Source: CAWFFV01 sp963814985
GTDB lineage: Bacteria > Chloroflexota > Ktedonobacteria > Ktedonobacterales > Ktedonobacteraceae
Direction: 5' to 3'
Assembly (NCBI GenBank): GCA_963814985.1
Contig: CAWFFV010000018.1
Span: forward strand, 124,001 to 188,000
Length of the DNA: 64,000 nt
This document shows, piece after piece, positions 37,117-45,061 of the stretch. A model generated the notes under the pieces. It did no database searches and had not been told where the DNA came from. It saw only the letters and a list, made by a program, of their open reading frames with translations. Positions within the stretch are counted from its first letter, which is position 1; each line of letters opens with the position of its first letter. Both the position numbers and the translations under genes were made by a program.

Positions 37117-37552
37117 TGTATTTGCAGAACAGTCATGGCTTGTAAACCGCGCCCCTACAAACGTTATTTCTCTTTCGGTACAAAAAGTGACACACACTGG
37201 TGTGCGGGACCAATTTGCAGATCGTATTATACTATATATAGGATGCTTGTTTGATAAGAGACAGGCAAGCTCTTGTGGCAATCTCCACATGCCACTCTTT
37301 CTCGTAGTGCTACACTCTCCAGGCTGGTAGCTTGGCCAGCACCAGCACCTTCCACTTCCAGGAGCCTGCCCGACACGTTCCGTTGATTGACTTCTTCCTT
37401 GAAAAACCGTCGTGAACGATGCCCGCGTGTCCCGCTTCGCTCACACGGACACAAGGATGTACGTCTTCTCCATCGCGTTCCGCGTCTGGCGGCTCCTCCC
37501 CACGACACACAAGGCTTGTATATTAGCCTGCAATGGTGCTATCGATATCACT
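37117..37552. other. Gene-free stretch after the kinase array
   Basis: About 435 bp with no supported gene. The segment 37208-37515 resembles, in two blocks, the leader of the virion cassette at 42106-42293. The short open frames here on both strands have no binding sites or family resemblance. Confidence 0.55.
37208..37515 (+). repeat. Diverged copy of the virion-cassette leader (left copy)
   Basis: Block one, 37208-37310, shares CAATTTG, TATACTATATATA, GATGCTTGTTTGA, CTCTTGT.GCAA and CTCCA.ATGCC with 42106-42205. Block two, around 37438-37515, shares CGCTCACAC, ACAA.GATGTACGTCTTC and ACACAAGG with 42241-42293. In the right-hand copy these blocks run straight into the portal gene's ribosome binding site. 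Here no plus-strand gene follows. It may be the relic of a second leader/promoter or the left edge of the same element. Confidence 0.65.
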
Positions 37553-37787
37553 TCACTCTTCAGGTACACCGTCATCCAGTACGCTTCCTGGTAACGTCGT
37601 AAAGCCGAAACGAAAACCAGAGGGATATGCTCGAAATGTATGCTCAGGCAAAGCCGGACGCTTTTCCAACCAGGCACTGCACCTGTTGTCTGGCGTGGGC
37701 CTCATCGCGTGCATAGACATGCGTTAGCTCGCTCATTTTGCCGTTGCTCGCAAAGATGATCCACAAGGTTAATAACTCCCTCTCCAT
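37553..37787 (-). pseudogene. Small unknown protein, probably frameshifted
   Basis: ATG 37787 with a strong GGGAGGGG begins MERELLTLWIIFASNGKMSELTHVYARDEAHARQQ. In the frame as written it stops at 37644 after 47 codons (VGKASGFA). If one A is removed from the run at about 37664, the frame continues sensibly: RPALPEHTFRAYPSGFRF then GFTTLPGSVLDDG, to a stop at 37553 (about 77 aa). The gene starts within the 3' end of the HTH gene at 37769-38164, so the two are co-transcribed. No family recognised. It may be a true 47-aa protein, a broken gene or a sequencing slip. Confidence 0.5.
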
Positions 37788-38164
37788 TGTACCCCTCCCA
37801 GAATAAATCCAAAGATATAGCTTATAATACTTCTGCTCTTGTCCTGAACTGCCCGTTCGGATTGCTTGATAACTCTCAGCGGTTGCGTCGGACATTGCCA
37901 GATAACCTCACGCTGTGTGACCACGTTCCCGATGGATCTAAGTGTAATGCGGACATTCTGAAGCGTATAGGTACCACCCGTGAGTCGACTCAAACCCATC
38001 AGCACTGTCTGTGCCAGATCCGCTGAGACAGGCTTTCCCATCAGCATCGCGTGCACTACAGTTCGAGGAAGACCGATTTCTTTCGCCAGTGTAATCATGG
38101 TGATTCTATGTGTGTTCAGAATATGGCTGAAAGATAGTCTGGTTTGGTACATTGCCATCATCAT
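37769..38164 (-). CDS. Small HTH-type (XRE-like) regulator
   Basis: 131 aa. Residues 8-65 look like a lambda-repressor-type helix-turn-helix (FSHILNTHRITMITLAKEIGLPRTVVHAMLMGKPVSADLAQTVLMGLSRLTG). The remainder is of unknown fold, with a mildly hydrophobic end. ATG 38164 follows GGTGGAGG; two more in-frame ATGs follow immediately. It diverges from the tandem-HTH gene at 38425 across an intergenic region with four TTACGC-type boxes. Its small size, divergent partner and position near the virion cassette are reminiscent of a phage or element repressor module, but that is inference. Confidence 0.65.
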   Translation of the reverse strand: MMMAMYQTRLSFSHILNTHRITMITLAKEIGLPRTVVHAMLMGKPVSADLAQTVLMGLSRLTGGTYTLQNVRITLRSIGNVVTQREVIWQCPTQPLRVIKQSERAVQDKSRSIISYIFGFILGGVQWRGSY

Positions 38165-38272
38165 CTATCCTCCACCTGCCTTTCTGTTGGTCAGACCGGC
38201 CTTGCTGCATACTCCAGCTTATATTCATATGCAAGGTACGAATCGATTTTTTCTCTTCTACATTATAGCAAG

Positions 38273-38363
38273 TTACGCAACATTACGCATGTTGCTATTA
38301 AATTTTAGCATCGCCTTACACAAAAGTCAATGCTTTTTACACATATTAGCGTAAGTTGCGTAA
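38273..38363. promoter_or_regulatory. Two pairs of TTACGC boxes in a divergent promoter
   Basis: Four copies of one 8-bp box: TTACGCAA (38273-38280) and TTACGCAT (38283-38290) in direct orientation 10 bp apart, then TAGCGTAA (38347-38354) and TTGCGTAA (38356-38363) in the opposite orientation 9 bp apart. Each pair is about one helical turn apart and the pairs face each other across about 56 bp. This layout fits binding by a protein with two tandem HTH domains, such as the one encoded at 38425. Confidence 0.65.
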
Positions 38364-38424
38364 AAATGTTAAAATATCAGAGCGAAGTCGATTGTCCCCT
38401 CATACAGAAAGGGGGTAAATCCCC

Positions 38425-39423
38425 ATGGAAGAGAAAAAACACTACACAGCCAAAGAAGCACAAGAAATATTAGGCATAACCTACAGTGCTTTGCGAAATC
38501 ATGTTATTTCAGGCCGTATAAAAAGCATTATTCCACCTGGAAAGCGGCAATCAATCTATGCAATAGAAGATGTAAATAAGTTAAAATACGAAAATAGTGA
38601 ACAAGAACGCGGATACTATACGGCTAAAGAAGCGCAAGAAATATTAGGTATGACCTACAGTGCTTTGCGAAATCAAGTCAACGCGGGGCATATTCGTAGC
38701 ATCATGCTTTCTGGGAAACGACAGGCTGTTTATTTAAAAGAAGATATAGATCAGCTTAAAGGCGATATGGAAGCCTGGCTTATTAGTCGCCACCAGACAA
38801 AAATACCTGCTGCTCATCTTGTTAAAGCAACAGCCGAGGATATGCCTGGAGCCGTGACACTTGCTGCCAGGGTATTTGGTGGACTTAACACGATCAGCGT
38901 TCAAACACGTATTGAGTGGTTAAAGAAAAACCCTGATATTGATTATCTTCTTAAGCAAGAAGACCAGATGATTGGTTACCTCTCACTTGTTCCGCTTCGA
39001 TCTGAAACTATTGAGGATCTATTGACACTGGAGCGCTATGCAAAAGACCTTACAGCAGATGATATTCTGCCATATGAACCCAACATGTCTGTAGACATCT
39101 ACGGAATGGCTATCGGGATAAAACCTGGATTTAGTTTAAGTCAAAAACGTATTTGGGGTGAGAGGCTTATATTTGGTGCTAAAAGTGTTATTCTTGGACT
39201 GGGTGAGCATGGCATCATCATTCGTCGCATAATCGCACACAGTTCTACGCCTGAGGGTATCCGGCTTATGAGACATATAGGCTTTGCTGAGACACCTCCT
39301 AAAGCGTCGGGCTTACGCGATTTTATGATAGATATAGAAAACTCTGGTATACCCTTCATAAGGGAGTACAAGAAAAGATTGACAACGTGGCAAAAAGAAA
39401 ACAACCTTACACATACTTTGTAG
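38425..39423 (+). CDS. Tandem HTH regulator with GNAT-like domain
   Basis: 332 aa. Residues 6-54 and 62-111 are two close copies of an excisionase/MerR-type winged-helix unit (YTAKEAQEILGITYSALRN and YTAKEAQEILGMTYSALRN, each ending in a GKRQ...Y..ED beta hairpin). From about residue 130 a GNAT-acetyltransferase-like domain follows: HLVKATAEDMPGAVTLA, then QMIGYLSLVPL and the ending IIAHSSTPEGIRLMRHIGF. No acetyl-CoA loop is obvious, so it may be a ligand-binding rather than catalytic version. Start 38425 has AAAGGGGG upstream. The duplicated HTH and the paired boxes in its own promoter suggest autoregulation. It could also control the neighbouring HTH gene. Confidence 0.75.
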   Translation: MEEKKHYTAKEAQEILGITYSALRNHVISGRIKSIIPPGKRQSIYAIEDVNKLKYENSEQERGYYTAKEAQEILGMTYSALRNQVNAGHIRSIMLSGKRQAVYLKEDIDQLKGDMEAWLISRHQTKIPAAHLVKATAEDMPGAVTLAARVFGGLNTISVQTRIEWLKKNPDIDYLLKQEDQMIGYLSLVPLRSETIEDLLTLERYAKDLTADDILPYEPNMSVDIYGMAIGIKPGFSLSQKRIWGERLIFGAKSVILGLGEHGIIIRRIIAHSSTPEGIRLMRHIGFAETPPKASGLRDFMIDIENSGIPFIREYKKRLTTWQKENNLTHTL

Positions 39424-39522
39424 TCACGAAATCACAAAAAGTGATGTGAATTAGTGGGTTTGTAAGGTGCATTGGCAAAATGAACAGAACAAAATGTTAC
39501 TTAGTCAGGAAGGATGCGTGCG

Positions 39523-40350
39523 ATGTCTGGCATTACCAATTGGAGCGAAGCTTTGGCTAATCCCTGCTTTTGGGCCGCTCACTATACAGCTCATCTCTCG
39601 GATAAAGATGATCTGGTGGAGTCCTTCTTTGATTATAAAGATTCACAGTGCAAAGAGTTTTTGCTCTGCTTGTATGGAGACGACGATTTCGCGATGCCTC
39701 TTCCTCCTGATACGGAGTATGAATACATCCCAGTAAGCGTTCTCGAACTTTCCTTCCCAGAAAACTTTACCTGGACGCTAGAGTTTGGTGGGGATGGACT
39801 CGCTCATCAGATTTATCATCCCCAGATATACCCTGAGGGGCTTCTCATTGCAGAGGAAGGTGGGAGTCCTTTTTTGCCCGGCTTGCGTTGGGCCGAATTG
39901 AAGCAGATGGTCGCCTGCTCCTTGCTGCCGGAATGGTTTGAGGCTTTTGACCCTCAAACGTTGTATCCACTGCTTTATACCATCGTTGATCCCGTTACCA
40001 AAGCTGAGTACGATGAGGTTCGTCAGACACTGCGCACGGCCTGGGAAACCTTGCAGGTAGGGAAACTATCGCAACTTGAACAATGGTTAAATGCGAGTAT
40101 CAGTGTCTATGAGAAAGGTCAGCAGTTAAGCTACGATGTAGTGCAGGGATGGTACGAACCTGTCGTGCAGCCCATCCACCCAAAGGTCATTCTAGCCCCT
40201 CGGACTCTCAACGAGGAGAATTTGTGGCTGCCTGATCGTGCTGGTGATTGGTTCTGTAACGACCAGCACAGCCTGCGGCGCTACGGTTCTCACGATACCT
40301 TCGCTCCTTTCTTCGAAATGTTAGAGCGCTATGCACAGTCGGAGAGCTAG
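39523..40350 (+). CDS. Hypothetical protein next to the CRISPR array
   Basis: 275 aa from ATG 39523 (MSGITNWSEALANPCFWAAHYTAHLSDKDD), which has AGGAAGG about 9 nt upstream; an in-frame ATG nine bases earlier touches the binding site. Acidic, soluble, Trp- and Tyr-rich, with no signal or membrane segment. A segment LELSFPENFTWTLEFGGDGLAHQIYHP looks beta-rich and the C-terminal half helical. The overall flavour is that of immunity/SMI1-like or phage-associated hypothetical proteins, but no family is recognised. It is not a Cas protein by any motif visible. Confidence 0.65.
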   Translation: MSGITNWSEALANPCFWAAHYTAHLSDKDDLVESFFDYKDSQCKEFLLCLYGDDDFAMPLPPDTEYEYIPVSVLELSFPENFTWTLEFGGDGLAHQIYHPQIYPEGLLIAEEGGSPFLPGLRWAELKQMVACSLLPEWFEAFDPQTLYPLLYTIVDPVTKAEYDEVRQTLRTAWETLQVGKLSQLEQWLNASISVYEKGQQLSYDVVQGWYEPVVQPIHPKVILAPRTLNEENLWLPDRAGDWFCNDQHSLRRYGSHDTFAPFFEMLERYAQSES

Positions 40351-40549
40351 CCCCTTGCATACCATTCCCAGCTCACCATAGATGCTCTTGCTAAATAGAC
40401 TTCTTCTCCAATAACACTACAGTTGCACTTCGTTAATCGTAGGCCGCTTGCTAAGCTCAAAAATCACTCCCACCAACTGATGAGGCCAAAGCCATTTGAG
40501 CTTAAATAGCAGAGTTAAAACAGGAAGTGCCACTGTAGTGTAACGTATC

Positions 40550-41640
40550 GTTTCAATCCCCACCGGGCTTCACAAGGTATTCCAACAACACGCAAAGTGG
40601 AATCGTGTTGGGCGCAAACGCACAGTTTCAATCCCCACCGGGCTTCACAAGGTATTCCAACGCTGAAGGCATACCATTGTAGAAGGCTGTGGCCAGATCG
40701 TCGTTTCAATCCCCACCGGGCTTCACAAGGTATTCCAACGTATCAAAATCCACGGTAAAGCCCTGGGAGACATACAGTTTCAATCCCCACCGGGCTTCAC
40801 AAGGTATTCCAACAGTCATATCAGTCATTATATAGCCGGGCAATACCAGTTTCAATCCCCACCGGGCTTCACAAGGTATTCCAACCTTTTCCTAGTGGAG
40901 GTGGCACGATGACGACCTTCAGTTTCAATCCCCACCGGGCTTCACAAGGTATTCCAACCAGTATGTGGGAGGAACTCGTTCTCTGAATTTGGGGTTTCAA
41001 TCCCCACCGGGCTTCACAAGGTATTCCAACACAAATTTGTCGGTGAGGCTGTATGGCTATACCAATGTTTCAATCCCCACCGGGAGGGGTGCAAGTAACT
41101 TATTTATGCAAATCGGGAATTTCCCCGATTTCTGATCGAACGGATTTTGCAGAAAAACAGGAGCAAGTAACTTTCCAGTTGAAATCAGTCGTCTCTTTCG
41201 ACCAAAACCGGAACACATCACTCATTGATCAAAACTTTGGAGATCACCAATCGAGCAAGTAACTCTTTGCTCAAACGATTTCAGAACTTCTTGCAAAAGC
41301 TCCTCCTTCCTTGACAGAAGGCCGTTTTGATACCCGCTTCTCCCTTCGAGAACCTCCCTTCCCCGATCCCTTCCTCCATCTTCAGAGTTTTCGGCATTTT
41401 TTGTGAAAGAAAAGTACGCAAAATACATTTTTTAGAGAGTTCGACAAATAAGTTACTTGCACCCCTCCAACGGGCTTCACAAGTCATTCCAACCGCGCGC
41501 GTCATCGTCTTTTTTAGCAATGATGCGAGTTTCAATCCCCAACGGGCTTCACAAGTCATTCCAACGGAGCACAGGGTTCGGGGGCAAGCAATATCATTAT
41601 TAGTTTCAATCCCCAACGGGCTTCACAAGGTCATTCCAAC
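40550..41640 (-). CRISPR. CRISPR array, ten repeats, one interrupted, two repeat variants
   Basis: Seven identical 37-bp repeats (variant A: GTTTCAATCCCCACCGGG at one end, ATTCCAAC at the other) start at 40550, 40625, 40703, 40777, 40849, 40922 and 40994. The eighth (41067-41084 and 41468-41494) is split by an inserted element. The ninth (41530-41566) and tenth (41603-41640, one base longer) are variant B, with CCAACGGG and AAGTCATTCC. Nine spacers of 35-41 bp, all different. The complement of the repeat ends in ATTGAAAC, the usual crRNA 5' handle of type I/III systems, so transcription on the minus strand with a leader beyond 41640 is likely. No cas gene lies in the window and no spacer matches it by eye. 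Confidence 0.95.
41085..41467. mobile_element. MITE-like element inserted in a CRISPR repeat
   Basis: 383 bp bounded by perfect 21-bp terminal inverted repeats (AGGGGTGCAAGTAACTTATT plus one more T at 41085-41105, complement at 41447-41467). The core word GCAAGTAACT also recurs inside at 41163 and 41255 in direct orientation. Flanks show an 8-bp target duplication within the CRISPR repeat: CCACCGGG on the left, CCAACGGG on the right, differing by one base. No transposase is encoded, so it must have been moved by an enzyme in trans. An 8-bp duplication fits families such as IS66 or IS1595, but the ends do not identify one. Confidence 0.85.
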
Positions 41641-42303
41641 TGCCTGGCGCTAGTATAGCATATAGAGCGGGAAAATACCAGGGTTTGCGAGATGGTCTTA
41701 TGGGAGGCGGTTTTGAATCGGGTAATTCGGGCATTTATGCATACACCCCCTCTCGATCGGCCTGGGGAGCGGTGCGAGAGGCTCAGCTCACGACCTCCAC
41801 CACGCACCCCTCTCGCAAACACAACTTTGGAGACCTGACGACGAATACAATTTCCCTGGTCGGCAGTGGGCCACCGACCGTTTCGACTTTGTTGACGCAA
41901 TTGGCACAGAGCGGGTAAAAACGAATACTGTCCTTCGTGGGTGTCATCGATGTGACACGCCATCTTGCTTTTGCGTTGGGCCAGATCCTTGCGGGAAAGG
42001 TAACATTCAAAAAGTGAGTACCCTCGTTGCGGCAAGAGCGCCCCTGGCTTGAGCTATGGGGATGAATTGCCGCCCGCAGGTGGAGAACAGATCTGATGAT
42101 TCGGGTCAATTTGTGGGTCGTGCTATACTATATATATAAGATGCTTGTTTGAGAAAAAGTAATCAGACTCTTGTAGCAACCTCCATATGCCGCCCCATTC
42201 GTAATACGGGCCCGCGCCCCTACACCAGGTTTTTCATTTTCGCTCACACTGAATACAAAGATGTACGTCTTCCCCCCTCTAGCACACAAGGAAGGTGGAT
42301 ACT
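41641..42303. other. Region between CRISPR and virion cassette, possible zinc-protein relic
   Basis: About 660 bp with no firm gene. On the minus strand, two overlapping frames around 41800-42035 give pieces that make sense when joined (KDLAQRKSKMACHIDDTHEGQ, then FYPLCANCVNKVETVGG). This hints at a small Cys-rich protein broken by a frameshift near 41920. The support is weak. If the CRISPR is transcribed leftward, its leader would be the first 100-200 bp here. The last part (42106-42293) is the leader of the portal gene. Confidence 0.4.
42106..42293 (+). repeat. Leader of the virion cassette (right copy of the 37.2-kb repeat)
   Basis: Contains TATACTATATATATA (from 42124), GATGCTTGTTTGA and the GATGTACGTCTTC block, each of which is matched in the left copy at 37208-37515. 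It ends in ACAAGGAAGG, the ribosome binding site of the portal gene. TATACT could be the -10 element of the cassette promoter; a matching -35 is not clear. Confidence 0.6.
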
Positions 42304-43728
42304 GTGAGTTGGTTTGACCGCTTACTGGGACTACCCGAATATCCTGCTGAGAAATCCACGCCTCAGGACACTCAACGTGTCAGCGAACAGATCAATCCCA
42401 CATCGTTCGCCAGTAGCCCCACACAAGAGGATTGGTACTGGGGTCGCGTCGCCACAGGCAGTGAAGAGGACTATTATTGGCGTCGTCTCTCTGACAACTT
42501 TTATCAGAAAGATGTCGTTCCGTCAACATATTTAGAAATACATAATGCATGCTATGAAGCTTATAACGCTAACCCACTGGCCTTTGCCATTATCGAACTC
42601 ACCACCAGCTTTGTCCTGGGCGAAGGAGTCACAATTGCCGCCAGGCATCCACGCGTCCAGCGCATCTTGATGGATTTCTGGAACCATCCAGAGAATCGCA
42701 TGGACGAGCGTGTGTACTCGCTATGCACCGAACTGAGCCTGTATGGTGAACAATTTATCCATTTCTTTGTCAATCGCTACGATGGCAGCGTCATGATTTG
42801 CCAGATTGACCCCTCACTGATTGACCAGATCGAGACTGATCCCGAAGATGTAGAGAAACCTTTACGCTATCATCGTCGCCCCATCGGCCAGACTATGACG
42901 GCAACCAGTGGAGATCCTGCACACTTTGACCCTACAAAGCCAGCGGACACGCAAGGCGAGTGGTTTGCAGCCGGCAAAGAGGTCATCCAGATTGCGATCA
43001 ATAAAGTGAGCAATGCCAAACGCGGCAAGTCGGACCTTGCAACCTTGCTTCCCTGGTTGCGCAGGTACAAGGATTGGTTAACAGATCGTGTACGCATCAA
43101 CAAGTTTAAGGCCGCATTTCTATGGGATGTGTCCCTCAGCGGTGCCGATAAGAAAACCATTGATAGAAAGAGAATGGAGTACAGTTACCCTCCCGAACCA
43201 GGCTCGGTGATTATTCATAACGAAGCCGAGAAGTGGAGTGCTGTTGAACCAAAGATCCAGGCCAACGATGTCAGCGAGGATGGACGAGCCATTAAATTAA
43301 TGGTGGCAGTTGGTGCCAGTCTTCCTGAACACTACTTAAGTGATGGTGATAATGGCAATCGTGCCACAGCTTCCGAGATGAGCCTGCCTACATTGCTCAG
43401 GTTTAAGCGTCGGCAACGAGTGCTTACATACATGCTCCGCTGCATCCTCAACCGCGTCATTCAAGAGGCACAGAAAGCCGACAAACTTGGGCCAAAGGTA
43501 GATACCAGCTATGAGATCCAGTTTCCTGAGATCTCCAGCAAAGAGCATCAAACGCTGGCTCAGAGCGTCAATGTGCTGGTACAGGCATTGCAGACAGCCA
43601 GAACACAGGGCTGGGTCTCCGACGAGACCGCAATGCATATGCTGTTTAAGTTCGCCGGTGAAGAAGTAGACATCTACGAGGAAAAAGCCAGAATAGCCGC
43701 ACAACCCAACCAAAGCAGCAATACATAA
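42304..43728 (+). CDS. Phage portal protein
   Basis: 474 aa from GTG 42304 (VSWFDRLLG), which has AAGGAAGG just upstream; a GTG nine bases earlier lies within that site. The length and layout suit a portal of tailed phages: a polar N-terminus, the segment NPLAFAIIELTTSFVLGEGVTI, the wing-like LCTELSLYGEQFIHFFVN.YDGSVMICQIDPSLIDQIETDPEDVEKPLRY, a central stem region and NRATASEMSLPTLLRFKRRQRVLTYMLRCILN followed by FPEISSKEHQTLAQSVNVLVQAL. Twelve copies normally form the ring through which DNA enters the capsid. It is the first gene of a same-strand virion cassette. The terminase, usually just before the portal, is instead the last gene. Confidence 0.85.
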   Translation: MSWFDRLLGLPEYPAEKSTPQDTQRVSEQINPTSFASSPTQEDWYWGRVATGSEEDYYWRRLSDNFYQKDVVPSTYLEIHNACYEAYNANPLAFAIIELTTSFVLGEGVTIAARHPRVQRILMDFWNHPENRMDERVYSLCTELSLYGEQFIHFFVNRYDGSVMICQIDPSLIDQIETDPEDVEKPLRYHRRPIGQTMTATSGDPAHFDPTKPADTQGEWFAAGKEVIQIAINKVSNAKRGKSDLATLLPWLRRYKDWLTDRVRINKFKAAFLWDVSLSGADKKTIDRKRMEYSYPPEPGSVIIHNEAEKWSAVEPKIQANDVSEDGRAIKLMVAVGASLPEHYLSDGDNGNRATASEMSLPTLLRFKRRQRVLTYMLRCILNRVIQEAQKADKLGPKVDTSYEIQFPEISSKEHQTLAQSVNVLVQALQTARTQGWVSDETAMHMLFKFAGEEVDIYEEKARIAAQPNQSSNT

Positions 43729-43816
43729 CAAAAACGTAGGGACCCGCTTCAGCGCGTCTAGCGATTCATCGCTCATATAAACCATCCCGAAATTTTATCA
43801 GCAAAAGGAGCACCAT

Positions 43817-44200
43817 ATGCCGCTCGACGCACGCAAGGCCGCACACATTCAAACACAGATACTCGCAAGCTTCGCCAATCGGCAAAAGACAGTGGTGTTT
43901 GTGTACCTCAATGCGGGAGTCTACAGCTACGTGGCCACGTCAGTAATCATGCGACCACAGAACATCATTGATCCGCAGATTCCCGATCAAATTGGGGCAC
44001 CACCCAGACCACAGGCCGATATGCTCATGGTAGCACCGCTGGGAACAAACTTCACAGGCGTCGTGTATGTGGCAGATACAATAACAGCAACAGCAATGGC
44101 GGTCGCCGCCGCACAGAAGTACGAAGTGATTGAAGCCGTACCCATCGGCATTGTGCCCGGAGGAACACATGTGCGTGCATGGTTACGACGATTGCGTTAG
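43817..44200 (+). CDS. Small phage-associated protein of unknown function
   Basis: 127 aa. ATG 43817 has AAAAGGAG about 8 nt upstream. Mostly beta-strand-like sequence (VFVYLNAGVYSYVATSVIM, ADMLMVAPLGTNFTGVVYVADT) and an Ala-rich helix (ITATAMAVAAAQKYEVIEAVP). It lies between portal and capsid genes, a place often used for head completion or capsid-decoration proteins. No family recognised. Confidence 0.65.
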   Translation: MPLDARKAAHIQTQILASFANRQKTVVFVYLNAGVYSYVATSVIMRPQNIIDPQIPDQIGAPPRPQADMLMVAPLGTNFTGVVYVADTITATAMAVAAAQKYEVIEAVPIGIVPGGTHVRAWLRRLR

Positions 44201-44205
44201 TGTAG

Positions 44206-44295
44206 GGGTGCAGGGTCTCCCTGCCGGGGTTTTGGGGTGTCCCCAATTACTTCTTCTCTTTATTATTGCCGCCGAAGGTGGCACAAAAAAGGCGA
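44206..44295 (+). repeat. Hairpin-bearing intergenic repeat, copy 1
   Basis: GGGGTGCAGGGTCTCCCTGCCGGGG, a TGTCCCCAATTACTTCTT word and a GCCGCC...GGCGGC-type hairpin followed by ACAAAA. The same order of words recurs at 52733-52836, again directly before a gene start. The inner GCAGGG/CCCTGC is a small palindrome. In this copy the second stem (GCCGCCGAAGGTGGC) has one mismatch. Confidence 0.75.
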
Positions 44296-44310
44296 AAGGA
44301 GATCACGATT

Positions 44311-45060
44311 ATGGAAGAAATGCCAACCTACCCCATGCCTCCTGGAGGCAAAATGCCAGACTTAAACCTGGCAGGTGGCAGTATGAATGTAGCGTCAGGG
44401 AACAGTATACAGGCCATGCCTGATCCTGGCAAACCCGTACCCTCTGAACCAGTATTGAGCGGTAGTCCGCTGATGGGCGGCATCGATCCACAAACACTCA
44501 TACCAGTCTTAAATCTTGCAGGAGTCGAAGGCGTACCGACACCCACACAACTGCTGAGATCAGCACCCGGTACTATCAACCCTCCTGATTATGGCCAACC
44601 AGATTTCAGCGTTCCCGCACTCAAAAGCTACGACCTGACCGGGCCGGGCATCGACTACCGCCCTGACTTTCAACCCGACCCGGACATTCCCAATCTGGCA
44701 GAATATCGCCATCCCAACGGACTCGACATCCAGGATACAAACATCTGGGCCATTGATCCACTACTGTCTGACGCCACACAATACGAGATACCTGACGGTA
44801 TAACGGTCTATCACCATCCTGATCAGCCAGACCCTTCTCTACCCGATTTACAACACCCACAACTCACACAGGATGCGTATATGCTGACGCGCCCCGCTGA
44901 TCTGGCCGACGACGCTTTGTCAATTATGCATAATACCGCGAGTTACCAGCAAGTAGCCGATAAGGAGTATCCTGGTGCATGGATGGATCAATCCGGCATG
45001 AACTCGTCCAGGGCACGACACTTTAGCCTGCTCGACTACGGACTGGATAAGGTAGAATAG
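44311..45060 (+). CDS. Pro/Asp-rich phage-associated protein, unknown
   Basis: 249 aa from ATG 44311, which follows AAAGGAG; the frame is open 45 bp further upstream without a site. Low-complexity, unusually rich in Pro, Asp, Gly and Leu (GGKMPDLNLAGG, PDFQPDPDIPNLAEYRHPNG, HHPDQPDPSLPDLQHPQL), suggesting an extended or disordered protein. The last 50 residues are more ordinary. The stop is directly followed by the ATG of the protease-capsid gene, which suggests tight translational coupling. A scaffold or head-internal role is possible but not supported by homology. Confidence 0.65.
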   Translation: MEEMPTYPMPPGGKMPDLNLAGGSMNVASGNSIQAMPDPGKPVPSEPVLSGSPLMGGIDPQTLIPVLNLAGVEGVPTPTQLLRSAPGTINPPDYGQPDFSVPALKSYDLTGPGIDYRPDFQPDPDIPNLAEYRHPNGLDIQDTNIWAIDPLLSDATQYEIPDGITVYHHPDQPDPSLPDLQHPQLTQDAYMLTRPADLADDALSIMHNTASYQQVADKEYPGAWMDQSGMNSSRARHFSLLDYGLDKVE

Positions 45061-45061
45061 C

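Noticed and set aside
40515..40709. Minus-strand open frame with repeated GIPCEARWGLK
   Set aside because: It is a translation of the CRISPR repeats, not a protein.
41327..41653. Open frames across the inserted element and CRISPR repeats
   Set aside because: Repeated QRASQVIPT units come from the CRISPR repeat; no transposase motifs are present in the element.
41783..42109. Minus-strand frame with a CANC motif
   Set aside because: Only part looks protein-like and it needs a frameshift to join another frame; there is no binding site or known family, so it is mentioned only as a possible relic.
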